The translations under genes were made by a program, and so were the position numbers. A DNA stretch of 22,973 nt from CAYNNP01 sp964398215 (GTDB lineage: Bacteria > Planctomycetota > Planctomycetia > Pirellulales > Pirellulaceae): positions 1-22,973 of the forward strand of contig CAYNNP010000086.1 of the NCBI GenBank assembly GCA_964398215.1, written 5' to 3'. The notes beneath the pieces are model-generated. The model had not been told where the DNA came from, made no database searches, and was given only the letters and a program-made list of their open reading frames with translations. Shown piece after piece: positions 1 to 8,014 of the stretch (within the stretch, counting starts at the first letter, position 1; each line of letters begins with the position of its first letter).

Positions 1-8
1 ACGCCACA

Positions 9-40
9 AAAACGGCGGCTATCGCCGTGCCGCTCACAAA
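9..40 (+). repeat. Dispersed motif, copy 1 (matches minus-strand copy at 22940-22971)
   Basis: A 32-base stretch is about 75 percent identical (24 of 32 positions, no gaps) to the reverse complement of 22940-22971. The shared core is GGCTATCGCC, followed two bases later by GC and then GCTCA. Positions 12-28 can also form a 6-bp hairpin (ACGGCG and CGCCGT around GCTAT). No gene is recognised in the first 248 bases. The motif is probably one of the dispersed intergenic sequences of this genome, but two copies in one window are weak evidence. Confidence 0.4.
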
Positions 41-109
41 ACAAAAAACTCAGGGTCTGGTCGGCCGATTCGTTTGCCAGGCCGCGAATCAAACTCGCGT
101 GCAGTTGCA

Positions 110-221
110 GGGCAAATCACTGTTTCAACTTGTTTTTGTTCGTAGATCGGCTGATTCAATGCGTATTTCAGTTCAGTCGGGCAGGAATGCCCAACGTACT
201 TTGAGAAAGTGATTTTACCCC
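110..221 (+). repeat. MITE-like element, copy A
   Basis: This 112-base element ends in imperfect inverted repeats: the left end has GGGCAAATCACT and the right end has AAAGTGATTTTACCCC. It is related to the reverse complement of 20707-20799. The right halves match best: from TTCAGTCGGGCAGGA onward about 40 of 44 positions agree with one gap. A second shared block starts GATTCAA, then GCGT. Copy A has about 20 extra bases near its left end. It lies 27 bases upstream of the sulfatase start. There is no coding capacity, so it is called a non-autonomous element or structured repeat rather than an insertion sequence. Confidence 0.6.
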
Positions 222-248
222 GCGTGCGGTTCGAGTAAGATCTCGTGC

Positions 249-1634
249 ATGACTACAAAACAAAATTTTAACGGTGCGGTGAGACTTGCGATTACGTTTC
301 TTGTTGGGCTGGTGTCGCTCTCTGTGGTGACGGCAGCTGACGACAAAGCACCGAATATCGTGCTGATACTTTCGGATGATCAAGCGTGGACCGATTATGG
401 GTTCATGGGGCATGATGCGATTGAAACACCACACTTGGATCGGTTGGCTCGCGAAGGAATATTGTTCCGCCGCGGATACGTTCCGACAGCGCTGTGTCGG
501 CCTTCGCTGATGACGCTTCTGACTGGCCAGTACGCTAGCGTGCACGGGGTTACTGGAAATGATCCATCGCCCAAGAATTACGCGCCGCGCAATTCACCCA
601 AGTACGTTCAGCAGCGTGCAAAACTGATTTCGTATTTGGACAAGTTTGCGACGGTTCCCAAAGTGCTTGGGAAAGAGGGCTATCTGAGTCACCAGAGTGG
701 CAAACTTTGGGAGGGAAGTTATCAGAATTGTGGGTTCACGCATGGCATGACGCGAGGTTTTCCTCAGCCCGGTGGTCGGCATGGTGACGATGGTTTGAAG
801 ATCGGCCGGAAAGGTATGAAGCCGATTGCAGATTTCGTCCAGGAAGCAACCGAAAAGGACAATCCGTTCTTTATGTGGTACGCACCGTTCTTGCCGCACA
901 CTCCGCATACGCCACCAGAACGTCTGCTTAAAAAATACAAAGATGGACGGAGCATTCAGGTCGCGAAGTACTTTGCGATGTGTGATTGGTTTGACGAAAC
1001 GATCGGAGAGCTTCGCGAGATTTTGGAAAAGAACGGTGCGGACAAAAACACTTTGATCATTTATGTAACCGACAACGGCTGGATCCAGAATCCAAACAAG
1101 AATGGATACGCGCCACGGTCAAAACAGTCTCCGAATGAAGGCGGGATCCGGACACCGATCATCTTTCATTGGCCAGAAAAGCTAAAACCGGCGGATCGAC
1201 CCGAGTTGGTTAGCAGTATCGATATCGTTCCAACGATTTTGGCAGCCGCAAAAACTAGCAGCCCGGATGATCTGCCAGGTTTGAACCTGATGAACAATCT
1301 AACAGCGGGAACACCGATCAAACGCGATACGATATTTGGTGAAGGCTTTGCTCATGACATCGCTGACGTTGCCAAGCCTGAGGCGTCGCTGCTGTATCGC
1401 TGGGCAATCCAAGACGACTGGAAGTTGCTGTTGACCTATGATGGCGAGGTCAACCGCTATCTGACAAGTCACCCGCGAACTGAAAAGCGTCCGCAGCTGT
1501 TCAATCTGACCAAGGATCCGAGCGAAGAGAAGAACCTTGCCGGTGATCATCCCGAGATCGTAGCCAGACTTGTAAAGAAAATTGACCAGTGGTATCCGGT
1601 CACAGAGCGCAAGGTGATCAAGACGTTTGAGTGA
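249..1634 (+). CDS. Secreted sulfatase, type I (formylglycine-dependent) family
   Basis: Predicted to hydrolyse sulfate esters, probably on sulfated polysaccharides, outside the cytoplasm. Residues 1-30 form a Sec signal peptide with likely cleavage after VVTAA. The sulfatase fold starts with NIVLILSDDQ (metal ligands D43, D44). The active-site segment is C83-R-P-S-L followed by LLTG at 90-93, and a second metal pair D275-N276 lies in VTDNGW. Lys152 (in SGKLWEG), His217, His220 and Lys292 are plausible sulfate-binding residues. The length of 461 aa is normal. The oddity is the fifth active-site position, where the formylglycine consensus C-x-P-x-R has Leu87 instead of Arg. The ATG has only a weak purine stretch upstream. 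The gene converges on the secretin gene with 9 bases between stop codons. The substrate cannot be told from sequence. Confidence 0.93.
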   Translation: MTTKQNFNGAVRLAITFLVGLVSLSVVTAADDKAPNIVLILSDDQAWTDYGFMGHDAIETPHLDRLAREGILFRRGYVPTALCRPSLMTLLTGQYASVHGVTGNDPSPKNYAPRNSPKYVQQRAKLISYLDKFATVPKVLGKEGYLSHQSGKLWEGSYQNCGFTHGMTRGFPQPGGRHGDDGLKIGRKGMKPIADFVQEATEKDNPFFMWYAPFLPHTPHTPPERLLKKYKDGRSIQVAKYFAMCDWFDETIGELREILEKNGADKNTLIIYVTDNGWIQNPNKNGYAPRSKQSPNEGGIRTPIIFHWPEKLKPADRPELVSSIDIVPTILAAAKTSSPDDLPGLNLMNNLTAGTPIKRDTIFGEGFAHDIADVAKPEASLLYRWAIQDDWKLLLTYDGEVNRYLTSHPRTEKRPQLFNLTKDPSEEKNLAGDHPEIVARLVKKIDQWYPVTERKVIKTFE

Positions 1635-1643
1635 TTGGTATCA

Positions 1644-3674
1644 CTACTGATAGATGATTTGTCCCTGCTGAATGTGCTCGTATCCTTGGCCACCCAGCAT
1701 TCCAGGGGAACGCAACTCGGGACGTGCGTAGTCCGGAATCGTCATGTTCAAGTCATTCATCTCTTTGCTTCGTTGCTGATGCACATCGGGCAGAACATGC
1801 GTGACCAGGGCGACAACCAATTCATTGCGGCGTGCTTCTTGGGCGCGTCTCCTGAATAGCCGCCCGACGAGCGGTACACGGCTGAATCCTGGGATCCTTG
1901 AATGCGTCGTCGTGTCTTCTTCGCGGATCAACCCGCCAATGACCAGGCCGCCGCCATTGGGCATCAAGACCGTCGTTGACACTTCGGTTGTATCTTCCTC
2001 GGGAAATCCACTTTCGGTGATTCGACCACCAGAGACTTTTGGCAGCACCGTCATCAAGATATTGCCGTCGTCTGTGATAACGGGACGAACCGTCAGTACG
2101 ATTCCGACCTCAAGAAAATTGATGCTTTGAATGGTCGATGTCTGCGTTGTTGTTGCGACCGAGTAGGGAAGCTTTTGCCCGATCTGTATTTTCGCTTCTT
2201 GGTGATTCACCACCGAGACCTTTGGTGAAGCCAGAGTTCGCGAATTCGTCGACGACCGGATCGCTTCGATCAAAGCATCCATATCGGTTCCGTCAACACG
2301 TAGGGCAACCGATGGATTTGTGCCCTCTTCCGCCAATCCGGCTCCTTCTAGCGTAACCCTTGCGCCATCGACTCGGACTAAGTTTCGCAGATTGATCCCA
2401 TGACGTTCTTCTTCGTCCAAAGCAATCTGCAAGACATGGGCTTCGATCAAAACCTGTCGGGGCGGCATGTCGACTTGAGCAATGTAATTTGCGATTCGGT
2501 TGTGCCCGTAGTCAGTGTCTTCGACAACCAGCAGTTCGCGTGTTCGCAGATGGTCATCCACCTGAGCAGTCACTGAATGGATTGTGCCGACATTCGAGAG
2601 CAGCGTGGTCGCGATCCCTTCGATTTCTTTGGATGCGACGTAGTCCAGAGGATAGACACGCAAATAGCGGCCCTGAACCCGTGCGTCCATGCCGGTTGTT
2701 TTGCCAGTGACGTACAAGAGGTTGCCGACACGATGCCAGCCAAAACCAGCCACGCCGACTATCGCATCAAGGACCTCATCGAGGCGAGCGCCGCGAATAC
2801 TGACGGTAACGGGACCGTCGACATCGGGGCCAACCACCAAATTCAAACCGTGGTACTCAGCGATCAGCCGTAGTACCGATGGCAGATCCGCCCTGGAAGC
2901 TTCCAAGGTCACGAGTTCGTTGCTGACATCAATCGAAACGTTGCGCGGCGACTGTGTTCTTTCGACTGGAATCTGCGCAGTCGGCGAATGCACTTGCGTG
3001 GGCAGCGCCGGCAGAAATTGTTCTTGCTGGGCAATGGCTTGTCGAACAAGCTGTTTCGGTGCCCGGCGAACTATAGGCTGTTGCATTGGCGCCGGCAGCG
3101 TGGGTACATCCGGAACTGACGCAACTGGCAAAAAGCGTCTTGACTGCATTGCTCTGGATGCACGAGTGCGCGCGTTTGGCGAATCGACACGCGGCTTCTG
3201 TAGATCGGTCACGGCAACCGGCTGCAGTCCGACCACCTGCCGGACCATTGATTTGTCGGTGCCATCGATTGATAGCTGAGCATACGCGTGCTGTATATTT
3301 GCGTTGGCAGAAGCAGTCCGCTTGGAAGCGTCGATCAAGTTGCTGTTCGTAGCCCCGATAGGACTCGTTTTCTGGTCGTCAACGTGAAAGGGCCAGAGGT
3401 AGGCCGACATTGGAACGGTTGGTTGCGCCCCGGCGATCGCGGCTGGACTATGATTGTGGATCTTTTGCCGAGTATCAGTACGAACAGGAACCGGTACATC
3501 TGAAGTCTGATGTTTTACTAGGCTTGGTGATTGATTTTGGGCGGTTGTGTTTGCGATTGAAATCGTTTTGGGGCGCAGGATCTGCGACTCCCCGTCCGCC
3601 CATACGGCGCACGGCAGATTACAAATTGCGAACAAAGTCGCACTCAAGAGCACAAGGAGCGTGCGTTTCGTCAT
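1644..3674 (-). CDS. gspD: Secretin (GspD/PilQ-like outer-membrane channel)
   Basis: Forms the outer-membrane ring through which type II secretion substrates or pili pass. The protein has 676 aa from the ATG at 3674, which is preceded by GGGGGGA at good spacing. A TTG twelve bases upstream in the same frame is less likely. Residues 1-26 are a Sec signal peptide without a lipobox. Residues 30-240 are low-complexity, rich in Pro, Gln, Ser and Thr. A periplasmic N-domain starts near 255 (VTLEASRADLPSVLRLIAEY). The C-terminal secretin barrel includes the family's typical RIPGFSRVPLVGRLF at 593-607. It is the last gene of the cluster, 153 bases after the GspC/PilP-like gene. GspD and PilQ cannot be separated firmly by eye. 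Confidence 0.9.
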   Translation of the reverse strand: MTKRTLLVLLSATLFAICNLPCAVWADGESQILRPKTISIANTTAQNQSPSLVKHQTSDVPVPVRTDTRQKIHNHSPAAIAGAQPTVPMSAYLWPFHVDDQKTSPIGATNSNLIDASKRTASANANIQHAYAQLSIDGTDKSMVRQVVGLQPVAVTDLQKPRVDSPNARTRASRAMQSRRFLPVASVPDVPTLPAPMQQPIVRRAPKQLVRQAIAQQEQFLPALPTQVHSPTAQIPVERTQSPRNVSIDVSNELVTLEASRADLPSVLRLIAEYHGLNLVVGPDVDGPVTVSIRGARLDEVLDAIVGVAGFGWHRVGNLLYVTGKTTGMDARVQGRYLRVYPLDYVASKEIEGIATTLLSNVGTIHSVTAQVDDHLRTRELLVVEDTDYGHNRIANYIAQVDMPPRQVLIEAHVLQIALDEEERHGINLRNLVRVDGARVTLEGAGLAEEGTNPSVALRVDGTDMDALIEAIRSSTNSRTLASPKVSVVNHQEAKIQIGQKLPYSVATTTQTSTIQSINFLEVGIVLTVRPVITDDGNILMTVLPKVSGGRITESGFPEEDTTEVSTTVLMPNGGGLVIGGLIREEDTTTHSRIPGFSRVPLVGRLFRRRAQEARRNELVVALVTHVLPDVHQQRSKEMNDLNMTIPDYARPELRSPGMLGGQGYEHIQQGQIIYQ

Positions 3675-3827
3675 GAATCCCCCCAAAGGCTCCGCGGTTT
3701 CACGCAGCCCAACTCACTGCGATCGCGCCAATCCGCACGACCGTCAAAGTTACCTATCATGCCTATCGGCGGCTCTGATGCTTGGAAAGAGTCGTTTCAA
3801 GCCGTTTTGCTAAAATGTGGGATTGCC

Positions 3828-4310
3828 CTACTTAGAGAGCTCGACACCGTCGCTTGAAACACCCAGGATCACTCTGCCATCTGGGAGAGCCTCGCCTGCG
3901 GAAATGACATCATTGTCGATCAGAGCTTTTCGCGAAGCCCCGTGTGCGCTGCCATAAACTGCTTTGACCACAATGGGTACAACCTCTTGCTCGATCACCA
4001 ACTCCGCTTGGTCAGCAGCGGGTGATTCGATTTCTGGCGGTGGCGAATAGAACAACGTCTGGTTCACAATGCTAGAGATCTCAGTCCGCGGCAGCTCGGT
4101 GATCGAAGTCAGTTCATCGGATAGCTCTGACGTCTTGGGCTTGGCGGCCACTGGAGCTGGAGCCAGTTTCACGGCTGTGACTTTGGCAGGGGCCTGTGTT
4201 TGATTTTCATCCGAAGGTTGCGTCAAGATCGCGATCACCAATCCGCCCAGGAGTAGTCCCACGAGTTTTAGCTGCTTCGTTTTTTTTGCGTTGGAGGCGT
4301 TAGGCTGCAT
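3828..4310 (-). CDS. GspC/PilP-like single-pass inner-membrane protein
   Basis: Likely links the inner-membrane platform to the secretin. From the chosen ATG at 4310 it has 160 aa: a short cytoplasmic N-terminus, one membrane segment at about 15-30 (LKLVGLLLGGLVIAILT), a Pro/Ala-rich periplasmic linker, and a C-terminal module ending ISAGEALPDGRVILGVSSDG. That ending resembles the GspC homology region, PilP, or the GspB/MshK C-terminus. The chosen start overlaps the stop of the PilO-like gene by 11 bases and has GGAA upstream. A longer frame open to 4502 would overlap that gene by 200 bases and is rejected; an ATG at 4328 is a possible alternative. Function rests on position and topology more than on sequence. 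Confidence 0.72.
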   Translation of the reverse strand: MQPNASNAKKTKQLKLVGLLLGGLVIAILTQPSDENQTQAPAKVTAVKLAPAPVAAKPKTSELSDELTSITELPRTEISSIVNQTLFYSPPPEIESPAADQAELVIEQEVVPIVVKAVYGSAHGASRKALIDNDVISAGEALPDGRVILGVSSDGVELSK

Positions 4311-4941
4311 CGGGAATTTCCATTGCATCGAGTCGACCGGCAACGGTCCCAGGTTTAAAAATGGGAATCCGAATTGAAATCTTCGCAGAACACTCGTAAT
4401 CGTCTCTGGGAGAATTGCGGTACAAACGGACTGCGTCGCACCAAACGTAGTGCGGGTCTCTCTGCAACGCATCAATGAAGCGGCACAGATTGGTAAAGTC
4501 ACCTTCGACAGAACACATCACGCTGATCGCTGCGACGCGTTGGCCTTGGTGCTCACCTTCTTTTGTAATCGAATCGAAATCCAAGTCGAAACCTTCTCCC
4601 AAAATCTGTACTTTTTGCGACCATTGTTTCCATTCAAAATCCTTACGGACCCAGTTCATTACCATGTCGCGCCGTTTCTGATTTTTGCGCATCAACAAAA
4701 ACTCGGTCGCGTTCTTGCCCCGAACTGATTTCTCGTTTTGCAACAGCAGCTTGGCGCTACGAATCTCAAGCGAGCTGAATCGATCGTCATGTGCAAAAGC
4801 GTCTTTGTTTTGCACGACCCACAACGTTGCCAGAAAAAGCAGCGTGCACATGATTCCGCCAACGATGTGGCATCGGTTTGGCGTCGAGTAGAGATTCGCG
4901 GTACAGCTGAGAGCCTTGCCGATGTTGTCTTTGAAACTCAT
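4300..4941 (-). CDS. pilO: PilO-like (GspM-like) inner-membrane assembly protein
   Basis: Probable periplasmic partner of PilN in the inner-membrane alignment complex. The protein has 213 aa, a membrane segment at about 24-44 (IVGGIMCTLLFLATLWVV), a coiled-coil-like stretch around 55-100, and a C-terminal domain of PilO/GspM type containing VEGDFTNLCRFIDALQRDPH. That block matches the usual helix where PilO-family proteins read 'G.Y..l..Fl..l'. The start overlaps the pilN stop as ATGA, indicating translational coupling, and AAGGA lies 7 bases upstream. The family call comes from topology, neighbours and this short motif. Confidence 0.78.
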   Translation of the reverse strand: MSFKDNIGKALSCTANLYSTPNRCHIVGGIMCTLLFLATLWVVQNKDAFAHDDRFSSLEIRSAKLLLQNEKSVRGKNATEFLLMRKNQKRRDMVMNWVRKDFEWKQWSQKVQILGEGFDLDFDSITKEGEHQGQRVAAISVMCSVEGDFTNLCRFIDALQRDPHYVWCDAVRLYRNSPRDDYECSAKISIRIPIFKPGTVAGRLDAMEIPDAA

Positions 4942-5582
4942 GGCACCATCCTTGTGGACAGCGGTTCTGCGGTCAGCTGAACGGCATCATCAAGTTGCAC
5001 GCGTGCTGGCAATTTTAGAACTGACTTGTGGATCCGTTTGCTTTCTTTGATTCCGTCGGCCCATTTTTTCGCCGTAGCGCGATCGGGGATCGCTGCAGAG
5101 ATCACCAGTTCCGGTTTTGCCCAATTCGGCGCCGACTTCAGGTCCTGTGGGTACTCCAGCGGAAGCTGCAGGTCCAGCGATTCGATACTGATGCCTGTCT
5201 CTTGTGGTGCTGTGACATCGGCAATTACTGATAGCACCTGAAGACAACTATCATCTGGTTGTGCGGATTCAACCCACTCCAGTAACTCTGTCTGCTGCTG
5301 ATTGAAAAGTTCCAGTCGTTTTGTTTTCTGTTGCAGATCTTTCAGTGGTGCGGTGTCTTGCATCAATTTCGAGTGCGCCATCCGCGTTTTCTGGCCATGA
5401 ACGACGGCTGGAATCAGCGCATAGAGAAAGCAAACGAAAAGCATGAATGTAGCAATCAACCACAACGTTAGCACGTTTCGTGCTTGCCGAAGCAGGATGT
5501 ACTTCTTGGGCAACAGTTGCGTACTGGATTGATAGGCGGTTGCCTTGGTAGCGTTGCGCTGGCTTCTAGGTCCTAATTTCAT
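4938..5582 (-). CDS. pilN: PilN-like (GspL C-terminal-like) inner-membrane protein
   Basis: Predicted partner of PilM and PilO in the alignment complex. The protein has 214 aa. The cytoplasmic N-terminus carries QLLPKKYILLRQARN, like the conserved NLLP-containing peptide with which PilN binds PilM. A membrane segment follows at about 37-60, then a coiled coil (about 65-105) and a ferredoxin-like periplasmic domain. It has the best SD of the cluster (AAGGAG, 6 bases before ATG) and overlaps the pilM stop by four bases (ATGA), so pilM, pilN and pilO are translationally coupled. Confidence 0.82.
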   Translation of the reverse strand: MKLGPRSQRNATKATAYQSSTQLLPKKYILLRQARNVLTLWLIATFMLFVCFLYALIPAVVHGQKTRMAHSKLMQDTAPLKDLQQKTKRLELFNQQQTELLEWVESAQPDDSCLQVLSVIADVTAPQETGISIESLDLQLPLEYPQDLKSAPNWAKPELVISAAIPDRATAKKWADGIKESKRIHKSVLKLPARVQLDDAVQLTAEPLSTRMVP

Positions 5583-6700
5583 TTCGTCTCCTTCATCCGT
5601 TTTGCTGCAAACGCGAGAGACAATGCTGATGCAAATTCCGGTTCGTCGAAAAATGCTTCGGACTTAGATTCGGCATTTTCTGTCGGCAAGGAATCTGGCA
5701 TGCTCGGGCGTTCCCAACCCATCAATGTCCATAAAGCAGTCGGCCGCTGAAGCAGCGATGCGAATGATTTTGCAATGCCCGGAATCGACGCGAGTTCACC
5801 ACAAAGCAGTATTGGTGAATCGTCCGCGATAACAGAATTGCTGCTGCGCTGTGCGTACCGAATCGTTGAATTTACTTCCTGTGCAACTTTGCTGAGCCAA
5901 CCGAACAGGGAATCGAGTGTCAGCTGGTTCGTCAGCAAATCTTCTAACTCGCTCTTTGGCAGCGAAGGCAAAACGCGACTGATACCACATTCACCATTTC
6001 GGTTGATCGTGACCAGGCCACCGTTGCTTTGAAGACGGACGATGCAGCCAGAATCAAGGTTTGTCAAAGCCTTTGCTGCCTGCGAAAGAGCATGGGCGCG
6101 AGGCATGATGGCACGAACGTTGTAGCCTTGGCGGCGAATCACTTCTGCGATGTCAAAAGCCGCGTCGGTTGCCGTTGCAACGATCATGACTTGTTGCTGT
6201 TTACTGGACGAAAGGACTTCAAGTGGCCAGGTTGCCAAATGCGACTTGGACTTAAAGAGCGAGGATTGGAACATTGCATCGCACTGACGTCCAACGGCTT
6301 CGATTTCGCTTAGCGATGCAATTTGATAGTGAACCCAAGCAGACGGCAACGAAATACAAGTCGGATACTCGCCGCTTTCAACACACCGCGGCATGTGTTC
6401 TTGGAGTGTTGCGACAACCCGTTGAACCCAATCTTGCGGCGCAGCATTTGTGGGGTTGATGGGCAAAGCAAACTCATGTTTGTTGACCCAGGCAAGGCTG
6501 TTGGTTTGTTGTGCCCCGGCGTTACTGGGGTCTGCTGCCAGTGTGGCCATCCGTACGCTACGTACGCCGATGTCGATGCCGGCGAACTGCGTTTTCTTTG
6601 CCGTCCACCATGAGCGCAGCAACCCACGATTCCCTTGCAGGTCAATGATTTCGGCGGTTGATGGCATGTGTGTATCCATGGAAAAAGACTGGCTTTCCAT
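5579..6700 (-). CDS. pilM: PilM-like actin-fold ATPase
   Basis: Cytoplasmic actin-like component that links the assembly ATPase to PilN. The protein has 373 aa from the ATG at 6700. The nucleotide-binding core begins FAGIDIGVRSVRMATL at residue 39, the first phosphate loop of the PilM/FtsA-type fold. A later glycine-rich strand (SPILLCGELASIPGI) fits the second half of the fold. The start is uncertain: ATGs at 6700, 6679 and 6667 are all in frame, and the first two lie in opposite arms of a perfect 10-bp hairpin. The last has GGA five bases upstream. The gene is followed with ATGA overlap by pilN and preceded by a 103-base gap after gspF. Confidence 0.82.
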   Translation of the reverse strand: MESQSFSMDTHMPSTAEIIDLQGNRGLLRSWWTAKKTQFAGIDIGVRSVRMATLAADPSNAGAQQTNSLAWVNKHEFALPINPTNAAPQDWVQRVVATLQEHMPRCVESGEYPTCISLPSAWVHYQIASLSEIEAVGRQCDAMFQSSLFKSKSHLATWPLEVLSSSKQQQVMIVATATDAAFDIAEVIRRQGYNVRAIMPRAHALSQAAKALTNLDSGCIVRLQSNGGLVTINRNGECGISRVLPSLPKSELEDLLTNQLTLDSLFGWLSKVAQEVNSTIRYAQRSSNSVIADDSPILLCGELASIPGIAKSFASLLQRPTALWTLMGWERPSMPDSLPTENAESKSEAFFDEPEFASALSLAFAAKRMKETK

Positions 6701-6703
6701 GGA
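6675..6703 (-). promoter_or_regulatory. Hairpin over the pilM translation start
   Basis: A perfect 10-bp inverted repeat (TCCATGGAAA and TTTCCATGGA) with a 9-base loop spans 6675-6703. In the mRNA the 5' arm holds the AUG at 6700 and the 3' arm holds the in-frame AUG at 6679; the AUG at 6667 is just outside. If formed, it would hide the first two starts. The repeat is seen directly; its role is inferred. Confidence 0.55.
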
Positions 6704-6803
6704 CGATTTAGGTCACCAACAGCGGCAGTACAACTGATTTCGAGCGTTGGCGCGGGCGTTGGATCCTACAAGTTGGGCCCACACGTCACGACAGTCATAA
6801 TCG

Positions 6804-7961
6804 CTATGAATCAATCGTCGAAATGTCTAGCATTGGTAGGACGACCGACAAAACGATTCCGGCAACCAGCACGCCAAGGCACAGAATGATGACGGGTTCC
6901 AGCATGGTGACCAGCCTTTTGATTTTGCGTGCACCCTCTTGCTCGTAGAAAGTGCCGACATCCTCAAGTACTTCTGCGACGCGGCCCGTCCGTTCGCCGG
7001 TGTGCATCATCTGAGACGCTTCGGGCGGCAGAAATTCAGCCGAGGCGAGAGCCGCGCTTGCGGGTAAACCATCGATTAAATTTTGTTCAACCTGATCCAA
7101 TAAGTCGTGCCAATATGCATTCGTAGTTGTGCTGCGTGTGAGGCGAACTGCGTCCAGCATCGGGATGCCGCCTTTGACCATCGCTGCAATGGTGCGAAAC
7201 GTTCTGCCGGTCGAAAGTATCCTGTAGGCGCCGCTTATCAATGGGCCATGCATCAAAACGCTGGCAGTAATTCGATGTACAAACGGGTGACGCCTAGCCA
7301 ACAGCAGTACGATTGGAATAGCGAGCACGACTAGCGTGATGATGGGCCAATGTGACCGAGAGAAAACACCGATATCCAAAAGCACTTGAGTGTACGCAGG
7401 GACTTCTTTGCCCATCGATTCGAACACGTTCTTGAACTGCGGAAGAACGCCCAGTATCAAAGCCGCCAAGACCACCATCGACGCGAAAATCAGAATGAAA
7501 GGATAGATCATCGTTCCCATAATCGCGCCACGCAAATCCATCTGCTCTCGCATTCGGTCGCAGACTTTCTGCAGTGCAAGAGGCACATCGCCGGTTGCTT
7601 CGGCTGCCGCCAGCATCGGTGCCAGCGTATTGGGGAAGTACGTGCCGTGTAGCCCAACACTGGCTGAAAGTGAACTTCCATTGCTAACGGCATCATGAAT
7701 TCGCAGCAACGATTCTTGTAGCCGAGTGTCAGGGCAGGTGCGAGAAACCGCCAGCAAAGCATCCGCAATCTCGACCCCATTTTGGCTCATCACAGCAAGC
7801 TGATTGAGCGATAACAAAACCCGTCCGACTGGGACACCCAGCAGACGTTTGCCTTGGGGATTCCACTGTTGCTGCAGGCCCGTCGACTCGGAATCGCCGG
7901 CAATTTCAACGCTCGGCTGGCCCTGGGGCGATTGGTCGGTTGGTGCGAAGGCGGAAAGCAT
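6804..7961 (-). CDS. gspF: GspF/PilC-like inner-membrane platform protein
   Basis: Polytopic platform protein on which the assembly ATPase acts to extend the pseudopilus. The protein has 385 aa with the two repeated T2SSF domains: the first about 52-180 (LSLNQLAVMSQNGVEIADAL and PMLAAAEATGDVPLALQKV), the second about 245-375 (FRTIAAMVKGGIPMLDAVRL and MMHTGERTGRVAEVLEDVG). Membrane segments are FILIFASMVVLAALILGVL, IITLVVLAIPIVLLLA and a C-terminal one starting VIILCLGVLVAGIVLS. The N-terminal 45 residues are polar and not conserved in type. The gene lies 53 bases after gspE with no clear SD. Confidence 0.92.
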   Translation of the reverse strand: MLSAFAPTDQSPQGQPSVEIAGDSESTGLQQQWNPQGKRLLGVPVGRVLLSLNQLAVMSQNGVEIADALLAVSRTCPDTRLQESLLRIHDAVSNGSSLSASVGLHGTYFPNTLAPMLAAAEATGDVPLALQKVCDRMREQMDLRGAIMGTMIYPFILIFASMVVLAALILGVLPQFKNVFESMGKEVPAYTQVLLDIGVFSRSHWPIITLVVLAIPIVLLLARRHPFVHRITASVLMHGPLISGAYRILSTGRTFRTIAAMVKGGIPMLDAVRLTRSTTTNAYWHDLLDQVEQNLIDGLPASAALASAEFLPPEASQMMHTGERTGRVAEVLEDVGTFYEQEGARKIKRLVTMLEPVIILCLGVLVAGIVLSVVLPMLDISTIDS

Positions 7962-8014
7962 GACTGTGACTTGGTCGGAATTGATTTGTGTTGTGATTTA
8001 CGTGACAGGTTGCC

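Noticed and set aside
1..248. Coding end of an upstream gene
   Set aside because: One frame stays open to about 203, but its product has no recognisable features and it crosses the MITE-like element.
3675..3827. Possible cyclic-di-GMP riboswitch before the secretin gene
   Set aside because: The GNRA tetraloop and receptor pattern expected for GEMM riboswitches was not found.
4311..4502. N-terminal extension of the GspC/PilP-like gene
   Set aside because: It overlaps the PilO-like gene by 200 bases and adds residues unlike a membrane-protein start.
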